DNA of 64,000 bases, from assembly GCA_902511005.1 (NCBI GenBank), contig CABXDN010000001.1, forward strand, positions 1 through 64,000, in the 5' to 3' direction. Position 1 is the stretch's first letter. Each line of letters opens with the position of its first letter. Source of the stretch: an uncultured Candidatus Poseidoniales archaeon (lineage in GTDB: Archaea; Thermoplasmatota; Poseidoniia; Poseidoniales; Thalassarchaeaceae). The position numbers and the translations under genes are program-made. Shown in pieces: positions 8,168-17,358 of the stretch. The notes beneath the pieces are model-generated. The model did not search any database. It was not told the origin of the DNA and saw only the letters and a program-made list of their open reading frames with translations.

Positions 8168-9783
8168 AGATTAACGACTAGTCTTTTCCTAATGCCGTTC
8201 CAATCCGCAATCGATACTTCTGAATTCATCTCTGTACCGGATAATATTTTATTAGTATCCATGTCTTTTTTCACTCTGACTTCAATTTCATTAGAATCAG
8301 AGGTCACAAGTAAGGTATTACCACCTTTATATTCTTCAGATATCCCAATTCCAAAAGTACGATCAATAGAACTGACTCTGAAAGATAATTCTAATATTTG
8401 TCCTTTAAATTGTGATAATAACTCTCTTTGTTCATTCAAGAACCTTGCTTCACTCATTTGTTTAACTATTTCTTGTAATGGTAATACTGGATTGTTAGAT
8501 TCAGGGACCGAAGGAGGAGTTGGAGTACTAATTTGAGTTTCAAAATTAGATTTAATTGGGGTGTCCTCTATCTCTGAAGAATTATTGGAATGAGATAATG
8601 GCTCACTAACAGTAACTCTATCTGGTAGTTCGACTCTCTCAGGCGCGTCTACATCATGTTCTCTTCCCCATTCTTCAGAACTTATTTGATCAACGACCTC
8701 AACCCTGTCTGGAGCCTCTACATGGTGGTTATCGTGCCAAGATTGATCATTGGTAACTGGCTCTGAAGAAGACTCATTTTCTGATAAAGTATCATTTACT
8801 TCTTCTCCAACTTGCGACTTAGCAGAAGCTTGTGCTGCTAATCCACCAACCGCACCCAATGCCCCTAAACCAGCTGCAATCTTAGCACTATCACCCGATA
8901 GTTGACGTTTCGCTGTAGCTACTACCGCATCTGACTTGATTTTCCAGATTGCTCTAGCGGGAGCCTGTAAGATAAGAGGTAATTGAGATATTTCTTGCTC
9001 AAATTTCTTAGTTGACTCTAAATGCATATTCTCTATGAATTCAGAACTTGGAGGATTTTCTATCATTTTTTCTAATTCTTCGGCCCACTTATCCGCTGAA
9101 GTATTCATGTCAAATTCAGTTTCTATAACTTCAATTTCCTCGGATGGAATTTTATTTGGACTATTATCTATTAATTGCTGACTATCATTAGTTTCTTGAA
9201 TAGATGATGCAGAAATCGTAATCTTACCAGCACCTACAAATCGACGGACGCCAATAGGAATATTTCCATCGGCAGGAACTCTCGTCCATCCACCGCCATA
9301 CCAGTCATTGCTACCATCTTGTTCCCTATCGTCTAAACTCCATGAAGGAGCGCCTCCGTCATTAGCATTATAGAAATACAATCTACAACCGCTGCTATTC
9401 ATATACCAATTTTTACCATTTATCTTATTGGACTGAATCAAATATTCTCCATTATATTTTCCATCTGGATGATCCGAGATTAAAACTGAAGAGGAATTGC
9501 CCGTAGTTCTGTTCTCAATTCCCAAGAGAGCCATCAACTCACTTTGTTCTAAGTTACCATTACCATTAATATCTATTGCAGAGAATATAGGTTGAAGATA
9601 AGAGCGAGGGGCACTAGAACCGGTCAACTTAGTTAATCCTTGATCAAATTCATCAATATTTATCTTACCGTCTCCATCAAAGTCAAATTTTGAAATCATT
9701 GATTCTGGGGTAAAACCTCTGCTGATTAGCAATTTTTCGAGATTTTTCATTGCTGCTGCAACTAGTTTATCTGAAATGTTCAT
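8161..9783 (-). CDS. EF-hand calcium-binding multidomain protein, probably cytoplasmic
   Basis: Two canonical EF-hand loops lie at the N-terminus: 'DFDGDGKINIDE' (about residues 34-45) and 'DINGNGNLEQSE' (about 71-82). A Trp/Tyr/Gly-rich domain around residues 105-185 follows, with 'YNGEYLIQ', 'LYFYNANDGGAPSWSLDD' and 'WYGGGWTRVP'. Next come a helical region, an Ala/Gly-rich segment (about 300-315), an acidic linker with repeated 'DAPERVE'-type motifs, and a C-terminal folded region. No signal peptide is visible and the EF-hands begin near residue 30, so a cytoplasmic location is likely unless the Ala/Gly segment is a membrane span. I do not recognise the middle and end domains. Function is unknown; calcium sensing is inferred from the loops. 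Confidence 0.75.
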   Translation of the reverse strand: MNISDKLVAAAMKNLEKLLISRGFTPESMISKFDFDGDGKINIDEFDQGLTKLTGSSAPRSYLQPIFSAIDINGNGNLEQSELMALLGIENRTTGNSSSVLISDHPDGKYNGEYLIQSNKINGKNWYMNSSGCRLYFYNANDGGAPSWSLDDREQDGSNDWYGGGWTRVPADGNIPIGVRRFVGAGKITISASSIQETNDSQQLIDNSPNKIPSEEIEVIETEFDMNTSADKWAEELEKMIENPPSSEFIENMHLESTKKFEQEISQLPLILQAPARAIWKIKSDAVVATAKRQLSGDSAKIAAGLGALGAVGGLAAQASAKSQVGEEVNDTLSENESSSEPVTNDQSWHDNHHVEAPDRVEVVDQISSEEWGREHDVDAPERVELPDRVTVSEPLSHSNNSSEIEDTPIKSNFETQISTPTPPSVPESNNPVLPLQEIVKQMSEARFLNEQRELLSQFKGQILELSFRVSSIDRTFGIGISEEYKGGNTLLVTSDSNEIEVRVKKDMDTNKILSGTEMNSEVSIADWNGIRKRLVVNLH

Positions 9784-9846
9784 ACTACACCGTGAAAGGA
9801 CACAGCAATGATACTTGCGCCGACAGTATTTCCCAAAAAATAAGCA

Positions 9847-10986
9847 TTAAACAAACGGTGGTTTGACAATAATAGATCTGATTTTACGCCTTGAACTCGC
9901 TTGAATCCATAATTCTTGTCCTAAAACTACCCCTTCCAAGTACCCTAGAGCTATACCAGTTCTATTAAGACTCGGAGAAGGACCACCGCTAGTAACATAA
10001 CCAACGATATTCGCATTATTATCTGGACCATCATACACCAAGTGCCCCGGACGAGGAGATGGTCCCTTTTCTTGACATAGGAGACCGTGCCATTTAGCAC
10101 CCGAATTCATAGATTTGACAACTGATTTTTTTCCTATAAAATCATGATCTAAATTAAGTCCAAAAGGAACATTAGTTTCGGCAGAATTACGTGCCAAGAA
10201 ATTATCTGGGAAATCAATTTCGGGATCTATCCCCAATCCTGGCCACAAAAAATCTTGACCCGAAAGAAGATATCCTTTCTCAAGCCTCAATGTATCTCTA
10301 GCACCCAATCCAACTGGTAAAGCCCCAGAATTAAGAAGAGCATCCCAAAGTATTGGAGCATGAAAATCGGAGACAAAAATTTCAACGCCCTTTTCACCTG
10401 TATATCCAGTTCCTTGAATCCATCCGGTTATGCCTAAGTCATTGGCTGAAATTTCTTGACATCGAAATCGAGAAACAAGATTTGCTTTTCCAAGAACGAG
10501 TTCTAAAATTGATGATGACTCTGGGCCCTGCAGGGCAATTATACTGGTGTTTTCAGATAGATTCCTCATAGTTATGGATTCATCATCTGGGAGGTTTGAT
10601 TGGAACCAATCCCACATTATTGAAATCATAGATGCGTTAGGAACTCCAAGAACTCTATTTTTTGAGTCAACAGCAAAAATCATGTCATCTATCAAGTACC
10701 CATTATCATCAAGAAAATGAGTATAACCACATTGACCACTTGCGAAGTTAATATACTGTTGAGTACCTATAGAATTCAACCATGATAGAACTCCTTCACC
10801 ACAGAATTCAAAAAAACCCATATGGGATACATCGAATAAGCCAGATTTTTCACGGCAAGAGAGATGTTCTTCTTGAATCGAAGTATACCATATCGGCAGT
10901 TCGAAACCGTGGAAATCGACTATCTTCGCACCAGACTCTAAATGCTTCTCATAAAGTGCCGTTCTCACGAGTCCGCCATCTCCCAT
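9847..10986 (-). CDS. gcvT: Aminomethyltransferase, glycine cleavage T protein
   Basis: This protein transfers the methylene group from aminomethyl-lipoyl-H protein to tetrahydrofolate and releases ammonia. Motifs include 'GAKIVDFHGFELPIWY' near the start, 'GLFDVSHMGFFEF', 'YTGEKGVEIFV' and 'GLGARDTLRLEKGYLLSGQD', with the C-terminal 'VTSGGPSPSL'. The track begins at 11037. Family alignment, with homologues starting about 'LKRTPLYEVH', favours the internal ATG at 10986, or a GTG a few codons later behind GGAGATGG. The region upstream is shared with the divergent tfb promoter. It is separated from gcvPA/PB by two unrelated genes. Confidence 0.94.
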   Translation of the reverse strand: MGDGGLVRTALYEKHLESGAKIVDFHGFELPIWYTSIQEEHLSCREKSGLFDVSHMGFFEFCGEGVLSWLNSIGTQQYINFASGQCGYTHFLDDNGYLIDDMIFAVDSKNRVLGVPNASMISIMWDWFQSNLPDDESITMRNLSENTSIIALQGPESSSILELVLGKANLVSRFRCQEISANDLGITGWIQGTGYTGEKGVEIFVSDFHAPILWDALLNSGALPVGLGARDTLRLEKGYLLSGQDFLWPGLGIDPEIDFPDNFLARNSAETNVPFGLNLDHDFIGKKSVVKSMNSGAKWHGLLCQEKGPSPRPGHLVYDGPDNNANIVGYVTSGGPSPSLNRTGIALGYLEGVVLGQELWIQASSRRKIRSIIVKPPFV

Positions 10987-11085
10987 ATATCTCTGGGCTG
11001 AGGAACGAGTGCAAGAATGTGGCGCTTCGAAAAGCACGAATTAATATTTCAAAACACTACTATATTAGGACTTATTATAACGAGA

Positions 11086-11127
11086 GGTTTAAATATAGTC
11101 GGTTGCACTATACAACTAGAGGTTGAT
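11086..11127 (+). promoter_or_regulatory. Likely tfb promoter (TATA box) and ribosome site
   Basis: GTTTAAATATAG at about 11087-11098 is a good archaeal TATA box. It would place initiation about 20-30 nt downstream, just before the ATG at 11128. AGAGGTTGAT immediately precedes that ATG and acts as a plausible ribosome site. This argues against the longer track start at 11017, which would put the promoter inside the coding region. Confidence 0.5.
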
Positions 11128-12144
11128 ATGATGAGTAGAGATGAACATGAACAAGGAATATCATTAAAGCAGAACTCAAAAGAAGGTTCTCGGAATAAAT
11201 CAATTACCCCTAACAAGAGACCATCTAGAGCAAGAGGGACTGAAGCAGTCACTGGGAAATGTAAAATTTGTAGTTCTAATTCATGGGATACAGATTCTGT
11301 TAGAGGGGAGACCATATGTTCAGAATGTGGTTATGTTGCCGCAGAGAATATGATTGACCCAGGCGCGGAATGGACTAATCATTCAGGAGGAGAAGACAGA
11401 AGTAGAGTTGGTGCGCCAACGACATTAACTCTGTCTGACAAAGGCCTTTCAACTCATATTAGTAGATCGGATCTGACATCGGGTGCTGCGGCAAGACATG
11501 GTATGAGTGGTAAAAATCTCCGTGAATGGAGAAGAAGACAAAGAGTCGATCAAAGAAGTAAAACCAGAGATAGTCGAATTAGAAATCTAACGACTGCTAT
11601 GCAATTCATCAGAGATAATGGAGGACTCCCCCCACAAATAGAACAGGAAGCTGCTAATTTGTATCGACATGCAATGAAAGAAGGAATTGTTACAGGAAGG
11701 AGTATCCGTGGAGTAACTGCTGCCTGTGTGTATATTGCAGCTAGACAAGCAGAAATCCCTCGAAGGATTGAAGTCATAGCAAAAGCATTTGATATGGTTA
11801 CAGAAGTAGAAGAAAAGGAATTAAAAAGAACTATCAGGTTAGTAGCTAGAAAAATGAATACACATCATATCACAGGACCAGAGGAGTACTTCGAAAAATT
11901 CCATTCTGATCTAGAATTACCCCCTTATGTACTTGGAGATACAAGAGATTTATGGGATAAAGTTAGTCAGAATATGGTATGGCAAGGAAAGAAGCCTTCG
12001 GGGATAGCAGGTTGTATTTTATACAAAGCGTCACAAAATAGTAATTCACCAAGAACCCAAAAAGAAGTATGCAAAGTTTCTGGCATTAGTGAAGTCACAC
12101 TTAGAGGATTATTGAAAATATTAAATGAAATGTTATCCGAATAA
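11128..12144 (+). CDS. tfb: Transcription initiation factor B (TFIIB homologue)
   Basis: This is the archaeal TFB that bridges TBP-TATA and RNA polymerase. From the chosen ATG it has 338 residues. A basic N-terminal extension of about 44 residues is followed by a zinc ribbon (CKIC...CSEC, about 45-67), then the B-reader/linker 'DPGAEWTNH', then two cyclin repeats. The first contains 'IRGVTAACVYIAARQAEIPR' and the second 'PSGIAGCILYKASQ'. The N-terminal extension before the ribbon is longer than in many TFBs. The start at 11128 is supported by the TATA box and GAGGTT just upstream. Many archaea carry several TFBs; only one is visible here. Confidence 0.96.
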   Translation: MMSRDEHEQGISLKQNSKEGSRNKSITPNKRPSRARGTEAVTGKCKICSSNSWDTDSVRGETICSECGYVAAENMIDPGAEWTNHSGGEDRSRVGAPTTLTLSDKGLSTHISRSDLTSGAAARHGMSGKNLREWRRRQRVDQRSKTRDSRIRNLTTAMQFIRDNGGLPPQIEQEAANLYRHAMKEGIVTGRSIRGVTAACVYIAARQAEIPRRIEVIAKAFDMVTEVEEKELKRTIRLVARKMNTHHITGPEEYFEKFHSDLELPPYVLGDTRDLWDKVSQNMVWQGKKPSGIAGCILYKASQNSNSPRTQKEVCKVSGISEVTLRGLLKILNEMLSE

Positions 12145-12161
12145 TTTCAATTAACAGTTGT

Positions 12162-12611
12162 TTAATCTATTTCATGAATTGTAATTGGTATTTTCTTATC
12201 TCTGGCCATATCTATTACAATTCTCGTCCATTTACTAGTTCTAGATGGAATGGCTAGAATATCTGTTGCGGAGGTGAGAATTTTTTGAGTTAGAGTATTT
12301 GCCGCCTCAGGCCTACCACGATCTTCCAGAGTTCTATTGGGGTCTCCCCATTCTTCTGTAAATACTGCAATTGGTATAGAATTATTGTCAGACCAACGTT
12401 CAGCCATGTAATCTACACCACTAGCGCCCCCTACAATTATTAAGTCGGGATATCCATTAATTTCGACCCATTCTTCTACAAGATTTTCAAAAACTTCAAA
12501 ATCATAAAATCTACTACTTCCTACTATTGCTAGATTAATCACATTACCATCTAAATTTAGATCTCTTTTTCCTAGAGAATCAACCACATCTTGCCCCGCG
12601 TCGGCTACCAT
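12162..12611 (-). CDS. SLOG-fold / DUF2493-like protein
   Basis: The core contains 'LAIVGSSRFYDFEVFENLV' and 'DLIIVGGASGVDYMAERW', then 'RGRPEAANTLTQKILTSATDILAIP'. This is the Rossmann-like pattern of the SLOG superfamily (DUF2493/YspA-like), which is thought to bind nucleotides or related small ligands. The family's exact role is not established. The track starts at a TTG (12623); the first ATG is at 12611. It is convergent with tfb and divergent from sufS, so it is probably a single-gene unit. Confidence 0.75.
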   Translation of the reverse strand: MVADAGQDVVDSLGKRDLNLDGNVINLAIVGSSRFYDFEVFENLVEEWVEINGYPDLIIVGGASGVDYMAERWSDNNSIPIAVFTEEWGDPNRTLEDRGRPEAANTLTQKILTSATDILAIPSRTSKWTRIVIDMARDKKIPITIHEID

Positions 12612-12710
12612 TACTAGTGCCAAAGAGGTCTGTGATGATAAACTTCGGGTTCAAGAAGAATACATTATTTGATATCTTAACTCCATTTCGGATATATAGA
12701 GGAGTAGACG

Positions 12711-13937
12711 ATGGCACTAGACATTCAAGCAATTCGTGCTGATTTCCCAATATTAAATAGGATTTTACCGAATGGAAAGCAATTAGTTTATTTTGATAAC
12801 GCTGCTACTTCACAAAAGCCCCAGTGTGTTATTGATGCAATGACTAATTTCTATGAGAATTATAATTCAAATGCCCATCGGGCAAATCATACTCTGGCAG
12901 ATGAAGCAAGTGCCGCCCTAGAAAATGCTAGATCACAAATATCTAATTTTTTCGGCGCGAAACCTGAAAACTTAATTTACACTAGTGGAGCGACTGAAGC
13001 GATAAATCTAGTATCATATGGATGGGCAAGAAATAATCTTGATGAAGGTGATGTAATTGTAGTTACAGAAATGGAACATCATGCAGATATTGTGCCATGG
13101 CAAGAACTTTCAAAGGAAAAGGGTGTAGAAGTAAGATATGTCCCAATAAATATCGAAACATTTGTTTTGGACATGGAGGCATTTGAAGTTGCAGTAGAGG
13201 GAGCATCTCTAGTTTGCGTAACTCATACAAGCAATGTATTAGGGATAAGGAATCCAATAGAGAAAATAATTGATATGAGTAAGAAGTCAGGAGCAGCGGT
13301 ACTAATCGATTGTGCCCAAGGGGCACCTCATGAGAAGATAAAATTTGAAGATTTAGGTGCTGATTTTATCGCGATATCGGCCCATAAAATGGCTGGCCCA
13401 ACGGGCATCGGGTGTCTATTGACAACATCTGAAAAAATTCAACAAATGAGACCATTTATGACAGGTGGTTCTATGATTAAAAAAGTAACTACTGATGGAA
13501 CTATTTTCAAAGATGGCCACGAAATGTTTGAAACAGGTACGCCGAGAATTGCTGAAGCCATAGGTTGGGGGGCTGCTGTAGGATGGTTAGATCAATTTGA
13601 AATGAAAGAAATCCATGAACATATCCACAACATTGCTTCTTTGGCTGGCAATGAAATGAAATTAATTCCAGGAATTAAAATCTATGGAGACCCAAATAAT
13701 AAGGATTCGGCGGGTGCTATATCTTTCTTACATGAAACGATACAATCACAAGATTTAGCTATACTCTTAGACGAGGGAGGTTTTGCTGTAAGAACAGGGC
13801 ATCATTGTGCTCAGCCACTCATGGATGCGTTGGGTGTGCCATCTACAAATAGGGCATCTTTCTGGATATATAATACAAAGGAAGAAGTGGAAGCATTTGT
13901 TAAACATCTGAGATATATTTGTGAACGATTTTCCTAG
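12711..13937 (+). CDS. sufS: Cysteine desulfurase SufS
   Basis: This is a class V PLP enzyme of 408 residues that mobilises sulfur from L-cysteine for Fe-S cluster assembly. Marks are the N-terminal 'DFPILNR' and 'YFDNAATSQKP', 'EMEHHADIVPWQ', the PLP lysine in 'SAHKMAGPTGIGCL' and the active-site Cys in 'RTGHHCAQPLM'. Length and motif spacing fit the SufS (group II) type rather than NifS/IscS. The ATG follows GAGGAG. SufE and a DUF59 protein follow, so this is a compact Suf sulfur-transfer operon without the SufBCD scaffold in view. Confidence 0.95.
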   Translation: MALDIQAIRADFPILNRILPNGKQLVYFDNAATSQKPQCVIDAMTNFYENYNSNAHRANHTLADEASAALENARSQISNFFGAKPENLIYTSGATEAINLVSYGWARNNLDEGDVIVVTEMEHHADIVPWQELSKEKGVEVRYVPINIETFVLDMEAFEVAVEGASLVCVTHTSNVLGIRNPIEKIIDMSKKSGAAVLIDCAQGAPHEKIKFEDLGADFIAISAHKMAGPTGIGCLLTTSEKIQQMRPFMTGGSMIKKVTTDGTIFKDGHEMFETGTPRIAEAIGWGAAVGWLDQFEMKEIHEHIHNIASLAGNEMKLIPGIKIYGDPNNKDSAGAISFLHETIQSQDLAILLDEGGFAVRTGHHCAQPLMDALGVPSTNRASFWIYNTKEEVEAFVKHLRYICERFS

Positions 13938-13980
13938 TTAAGATGAACAATTTCAATAAAAAAGATTCATGTGGTGTAAT

Positions 13981-14409
13981 ATGACTAATAATTGGCCCGA
14001 AAATCTAGAAAAAATTATCCAAGAGTTTAAAGATTGTTTTGACTCTATGGAAAGGTATGAATTACTTTTTGAATACGCAAAGAAAAATCCTAATTCCTTA
14101 CCAATTGAAGAATGGGATGAAGAAAATCAAGTACTAGGTTGCCAATCAAGAGCACATGTCGAATGTATGTTAGATGAAAGTGATAAATTCTTGTTAAAAA
14201 CTGGTGCTGATGCTCAGATAGTTCAAGGATTAATGGCTATTACCGCAATTGCAGTTAACGGTTTATCAGCATTTGAGGTTGCTAAATTAAGCCCTAATTA
14301 TGTTGAAGAGATGGGGTTAAAATCATCATTAACTCCGAGTAGAGCAAATGGGTTTTTGAATATGTTTAGAAGGGTCATCTCAGAAGCAGAGATTTTAGCG
14401 GAGGTATAA
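13981..14409 (+). CDS. sufE: SufE-like cysteine desulfuration partner
   Basis: SufE accepts persulfide sulfur from SufS and passes it to the scaffold. The acceptor Cys lies in 'VLGCQSRAHVECML', the family signature. 'RYELLFEYAKKNPNSLP' and the C-terminal 'GLKSSLTPSRANGFLNMF' also match. The track start at 13969 adds four residues (MWCN). I prefer the ATG at 13981, which gives the usual N-terminus. It lies directly after sufS, and the DUF59 gene follows 2 nt after its stop. Confidence 0.92.
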   Translation: MTNNWPENLEKIIQEFKDCFDSMERYELLFEYAKKNPNSLPIEEWDEENQVLGCQSRAHVECMLDESDKFLLKTGADAQIVQGLMAITAIAVNGLSAFEVAKLSPNYVEEMGLKSSLTPSRANGFLNMFRRVISEAEILAEV

Positions 14410-14411
14410 TT

Positions 14412-14714
14412 ATGGTAAATAAAGAAGAAGTAATCGAGTCCTTGATACAAGTCGAAGACCCAGAAATGAAAATATCAGTCATTGATTTGGGACTAATTTA
14501 TGATGTTAAAATAGAAGACACGCATGCAGAAATTGACATGACTTTAACAAGTCCAGGTTGCCCTGTAGCTCCTGAATTGATGGCAGCAGTTCACAGAGCA
14601 GCCTTACTAACTAAGGGATTAGATAGTGTTCATGTAAATCTTACATTTTCACCACTATGGGATCCTAAAAAACATGCAACAGAAGATGGGAAATTTGAAC
14701 TAGGAATATTCTAA
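14412..14714 (+). CDS. MIP18/DUF59 family Fe-S assembly protein (SufT/PaaD-like)
   Basis: This 100-residue protein has the DUF59 pattern: 'VEDPEMKISVIDLGLIYDV' at the start, 'TLTSPGCPVAPEL' with the conserved Cys, and a C-terminal 'LTFSPLWDPKKH'. Members (SufT, PaaD, MIP18) act in Fe-S cluster assembly or target maturation. Its place directly after sufE, with a 2-nt gap, supports that role here. SufT is the most likely sub-type by context, but the sequence alone does not prove it. Confidence 0.9.
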   Translation: MVNKEEVIESLIQVEDPEMKISVIDLGLIYDVKIEDTHAEIDMTLTSPGCPVAPELMAAVHRAALLTKGLDSVHVNLTFSPLWDPKKHATEDGKFELGIF

Positions 14715-14754
14715 AAAAATATTAATTTGATAAATGAGGCTATAGGATGAAGAC

Positions 14755-17358
14755 TTGGGTGTCTGCGTAGTGAATCATGAAAATCGTATTTTTTCGTGGA
14801 AAGGTATACCTCGTTCATCAAGAATAATCATAATTACAACTATGATAATTGTAGTTTTAATAACACCAAATTTAGCAGAGGGGTACTACGAAAGTTCTTG
14901 GGAACAAGTCGAAAAGAGGTCTGAAAATAATTATAATTCAGCAATAATAGATGAGAATGGAGACGCATGGGTCTTCGGAGATAATGGAGAAATTATTTTT
15001 GGAGACAAAATTGAACAATGGATGAATTTTGAATCCCCTACAAATGAAAATCTCGTAACCGCATATGCAAATAATGAACGAATTGTAGCAGCCGGCAATA
15101 ATGGTGTTGTGATATACAAGGAATATAATTCCGAAGAATGGGTAGAAATTAAAATGGAGACTCAGATAGATATAAATTCAATTTCTATGAACTCTAATGA
15201 TGAAATATTTGTAGTTTCAGATAATGGAGCAATATGGTGTTTTAAACAAGATAATTGGATTGAAATAGAAAGTTTAGTATCAGAGAAATTGAATGATATT
15301 GTATTTGAAGGAGAAAGAGGGCTGATTTCAGGATCATCAGGTCTGATATTAGGTTCTGAGAACAATGGAGAAAATTGGGAAATAAGAGATACCCCGAATG
15401 AGGTTGCAAGTTCCGACATTATTTCAATAGATTTCTATGGCATTAATAGAGGTTATGCAATTACATCTAGTGGTGAAATATTAAAATCAACTCAAGAAGA
15501 ACTAACTACAACTGTAGGTTACAATTGGTACCTCAAAGAAATAGAGTCAGAGAATCAAAGTACCAGTTTGGACATTAATCTAACCTCATTAGAGGTACTT
15601 AGCACTACGAAAATATTACTTTCAGGTGATAATGGATATATCGCTTTGAGTAAAGACGGAGGGAATATTGTAACCCCTCAACTTTTATCAATAGAAGGAG
15701 ATTTTTCCATAAATGATATCGCAATGAAGAATGCCTTCGTTGGGATAATTGTGGGAGATAATGGTACTATATTGTATACAGAGAATGGAGGAGAAGATAG
15801 CGCAGTAGGATTCGAAATTATTGACTTGAGTGATTTTAGTGAATTTGTAGATTTCACCAAAGATAATCTTCTAGAAGGACTAAAGGCTACCGTTAAGATA
15901 GTAATTTTTGGGATACTATTGGGTTTCTTTATCGGAATTGCTCTAGCAATGTGTAAAACAGCGCCGACGACACTAAAACAAATGATAGAAGGAGACTTAG
16001 AAAGAACCTTGACTTTATTCTGGATAATCATCCCATCTACATTATTTTGTACTCGAATTTATGGTTCTGGTTTAGGTATATTATCACTATCTGGATTAAT
16101 TATTCTATTTTCATTATTGAATTATTACATCAATAAAAACAAAATAGAGAAGGAGGGCTTCTTAGGTATTTCAATACCTAATAGACATAGAAATAATTTG
16201 ATTCGTATACTTGGTTTGACTTTATTGATAGGAATGCCATTAATAGGGAAATGGGAGATTAAAGGAGGGATTGAACTTATTTACACTGCTATATCAGAAT
16301 TTTATAACTTCCATTTAGGTTCTAATACATTCAAATTATCTGCTCAAATAGCATATATTTTCGCACCAATTGGGAATCCTAGCGAATTTATGAGATTAAT
16401 ATTAGGAGTAGGATTAACATATCTTGGATTATTATTCTTAACTACAAATGGTACATTCTCAAAGAAAAAAATTCCCTATGGTAAACTGGTGTTAATTTCA
16501 ATATTATGGGTAATAATACTAACCGAAATTTTTGTTGATTCGGATTCATCCGGCGATAAAATTACTTCATGGTTTGATTTGGGATGGCGACTTTTCCTAG
16601 TTTTAATAGGCTTATTAGTGACAAAAAGAATCTTGCCTAAAGAAATTAAATCTGTTCTGAAAAATTCTAACGATTATACTCTGACTATTGAACCATGGAA
16701 AATAAGGCCACTACAGACAATTGCGACATTATATACAGATTTTTTCAGAAATACCCCTCTATTAGTCCAGTTTATGTTCATTCATTTCGGGCTGCAATTA
16801 GGTAAACATATACAGAACATAGGACTAGATTTAACAAGTGATTTAATTGCTATATCGTCACTTTTAGGCCCATTGGATAGTCTGCTGCACCCGATTATAG
16901 ATTATATCAGTGGAAGCTTATTTGGTCCAGGGAAGAGATCATATCTTAGTGCGATTTTTGCACTGGGACTCAATTCAGCAGCATATCAATGTGAAACAAT
17001 AAGAGGAGCCATTGCAGCAATTCCTTCCGGTCAGATGGAGGCAGGTAGGAGTATTGGGTTAACTTATATGGGCACTATGAGATTGATTATTCTACCGCAA
17101 GCAATTAGAATTTGCATACCACCTCTTGGTAATGAGATGGTTAACTTAGTACTTAATTCATCACTAGCAAGTGTAATTGCATATACAGAATTAACAAGAC
17201 AAGGGAAATTAGTTGTCGCAATAACTTTCCAAATCTTTTGGACATGGGGGATGGTAATGATTGCATATTTTGTAGTTACTTGGTCACTCGCGTTATTGTT
17301 AAGAAGATTAGAAGAAAAGACAAGAATACCTGGACTAGGAATATCAGGGGGGAACTAA
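14755..17358 (+). CDS. Fusion: Ycf48-like beta-propeller plus amino-acid-type ABC permease with large TM insert
   Basis: An N-terminal hydrophobic segment (about residues 22-43) is followed by an extracellular region (about 45-340). It holds seven recurring blade motifs such as 'GDNGEI', 'GNNGVV', 'SDNGAI', 'SGSSGLI' and 'GDNGTI', the pattern of Ycf48/BNR-type propellers. A His/Gln-type ABC permease follows. Its first helix (about 375-400, 'LLEGLKATVKI') is separated from 'LYTDFFRNTPLLVQF' (about 659) by an insert of some 255 residues with several more TM helices. The end carries the EAA loop 'EAGRSIGLTYMGTMRLIILPQAIR', which docks the ATPase. The start is TTG 14755 behind AGGATGA or GTG 14770; ATGs nearby are out of frame or stop at once. 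No substrate-binding protein gene is adjacent. A polar amino-acid substrate is inferred from the permease family only. Confidence 0.85.
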   Translation: MGVCVVNHENRIFSWKGIPRSSRIIIITTMIIVVLITPNLAEGYYESSWEQVEKRSENNYNSAIIDENGDAWVFGDNGEIIFGDKIEQWMNFESPTNENLVTAYANNERIVAAGNNGVVIYKEYNSEEWVEIKMETQIDINSISMNSNDEIFVVSDNGAIWCFKQDNWIEIESLVSEKLNDIVFEGERGLISGSSGLILGSENNGENWEIRDTPNEVASSDIISIDFYGINRGYAITSSGEILKSTQEELTTTVGYNWYLKEIESENQSTSLDINLTSLEVLSTTKILLSGDNGYIALSKDGGNIVTPQLLSIEGDFSINDIAMKNAFVGIIVGDNGTILYTENGGEDSAVGFEIIDLSDFSEFVDFTKDNLLEGLKATVKIVIFGILLGFFIGIALAMCKTAPTTLKQMIEGDLERTLTLFWIIIPSTLFCTRIYGSGLGILSLSGLIILFSLLNYYINKNKIEKEGFLGISIPNRHRNNLIRILGLTLLIGMPLIGKWEIKGGIELIYTAISEFYNFHLGSNTFKLSAQIAYIFAPIGNPSEFMRLILGVGLTYLGLLFLTTNGTFSKKKIPYGKLVLISILWVIILTEIFVDSDSSGDKITSWFDLGWRLFLVLIGLLVTKRILPKEIKSVLKNSNDYTLTIEPWKIRPLQTIATLYTDFFRNTPLLVQFMFIHFGLQLGKHIQNIGLDLTSDLIAISSLLGPLDSLLHPIIDYISGSLFGPGKRSYLSAIFALGLNSAAYQCETIRGAIAAIPSGQMEAGRSIGLTYMGTMRLIILPQAIRICIPPLGNEMVNLVLNSSLASVIAYTELTRQGKLVVAITFQIFWTWGMVMIAYFVVTWSLALLLRRLEEKTRIPGLGISGGN

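Noticed and set aside
9784-9846. Possible tRNA remnant (CGCCGACAGTATTTCCC resembles a tRNA 3' half)
   Set aside because: Only a few bases resemble the tRNA-Asn end; there is no T-loop or matching acceptor strand.
11017-11127. N-terminal 37 residues of TFB in the track
   Set aside because: The segment contains the likely TATA box and does not fit the TFB N-terminus; ATG 11128 has a ribosome site.
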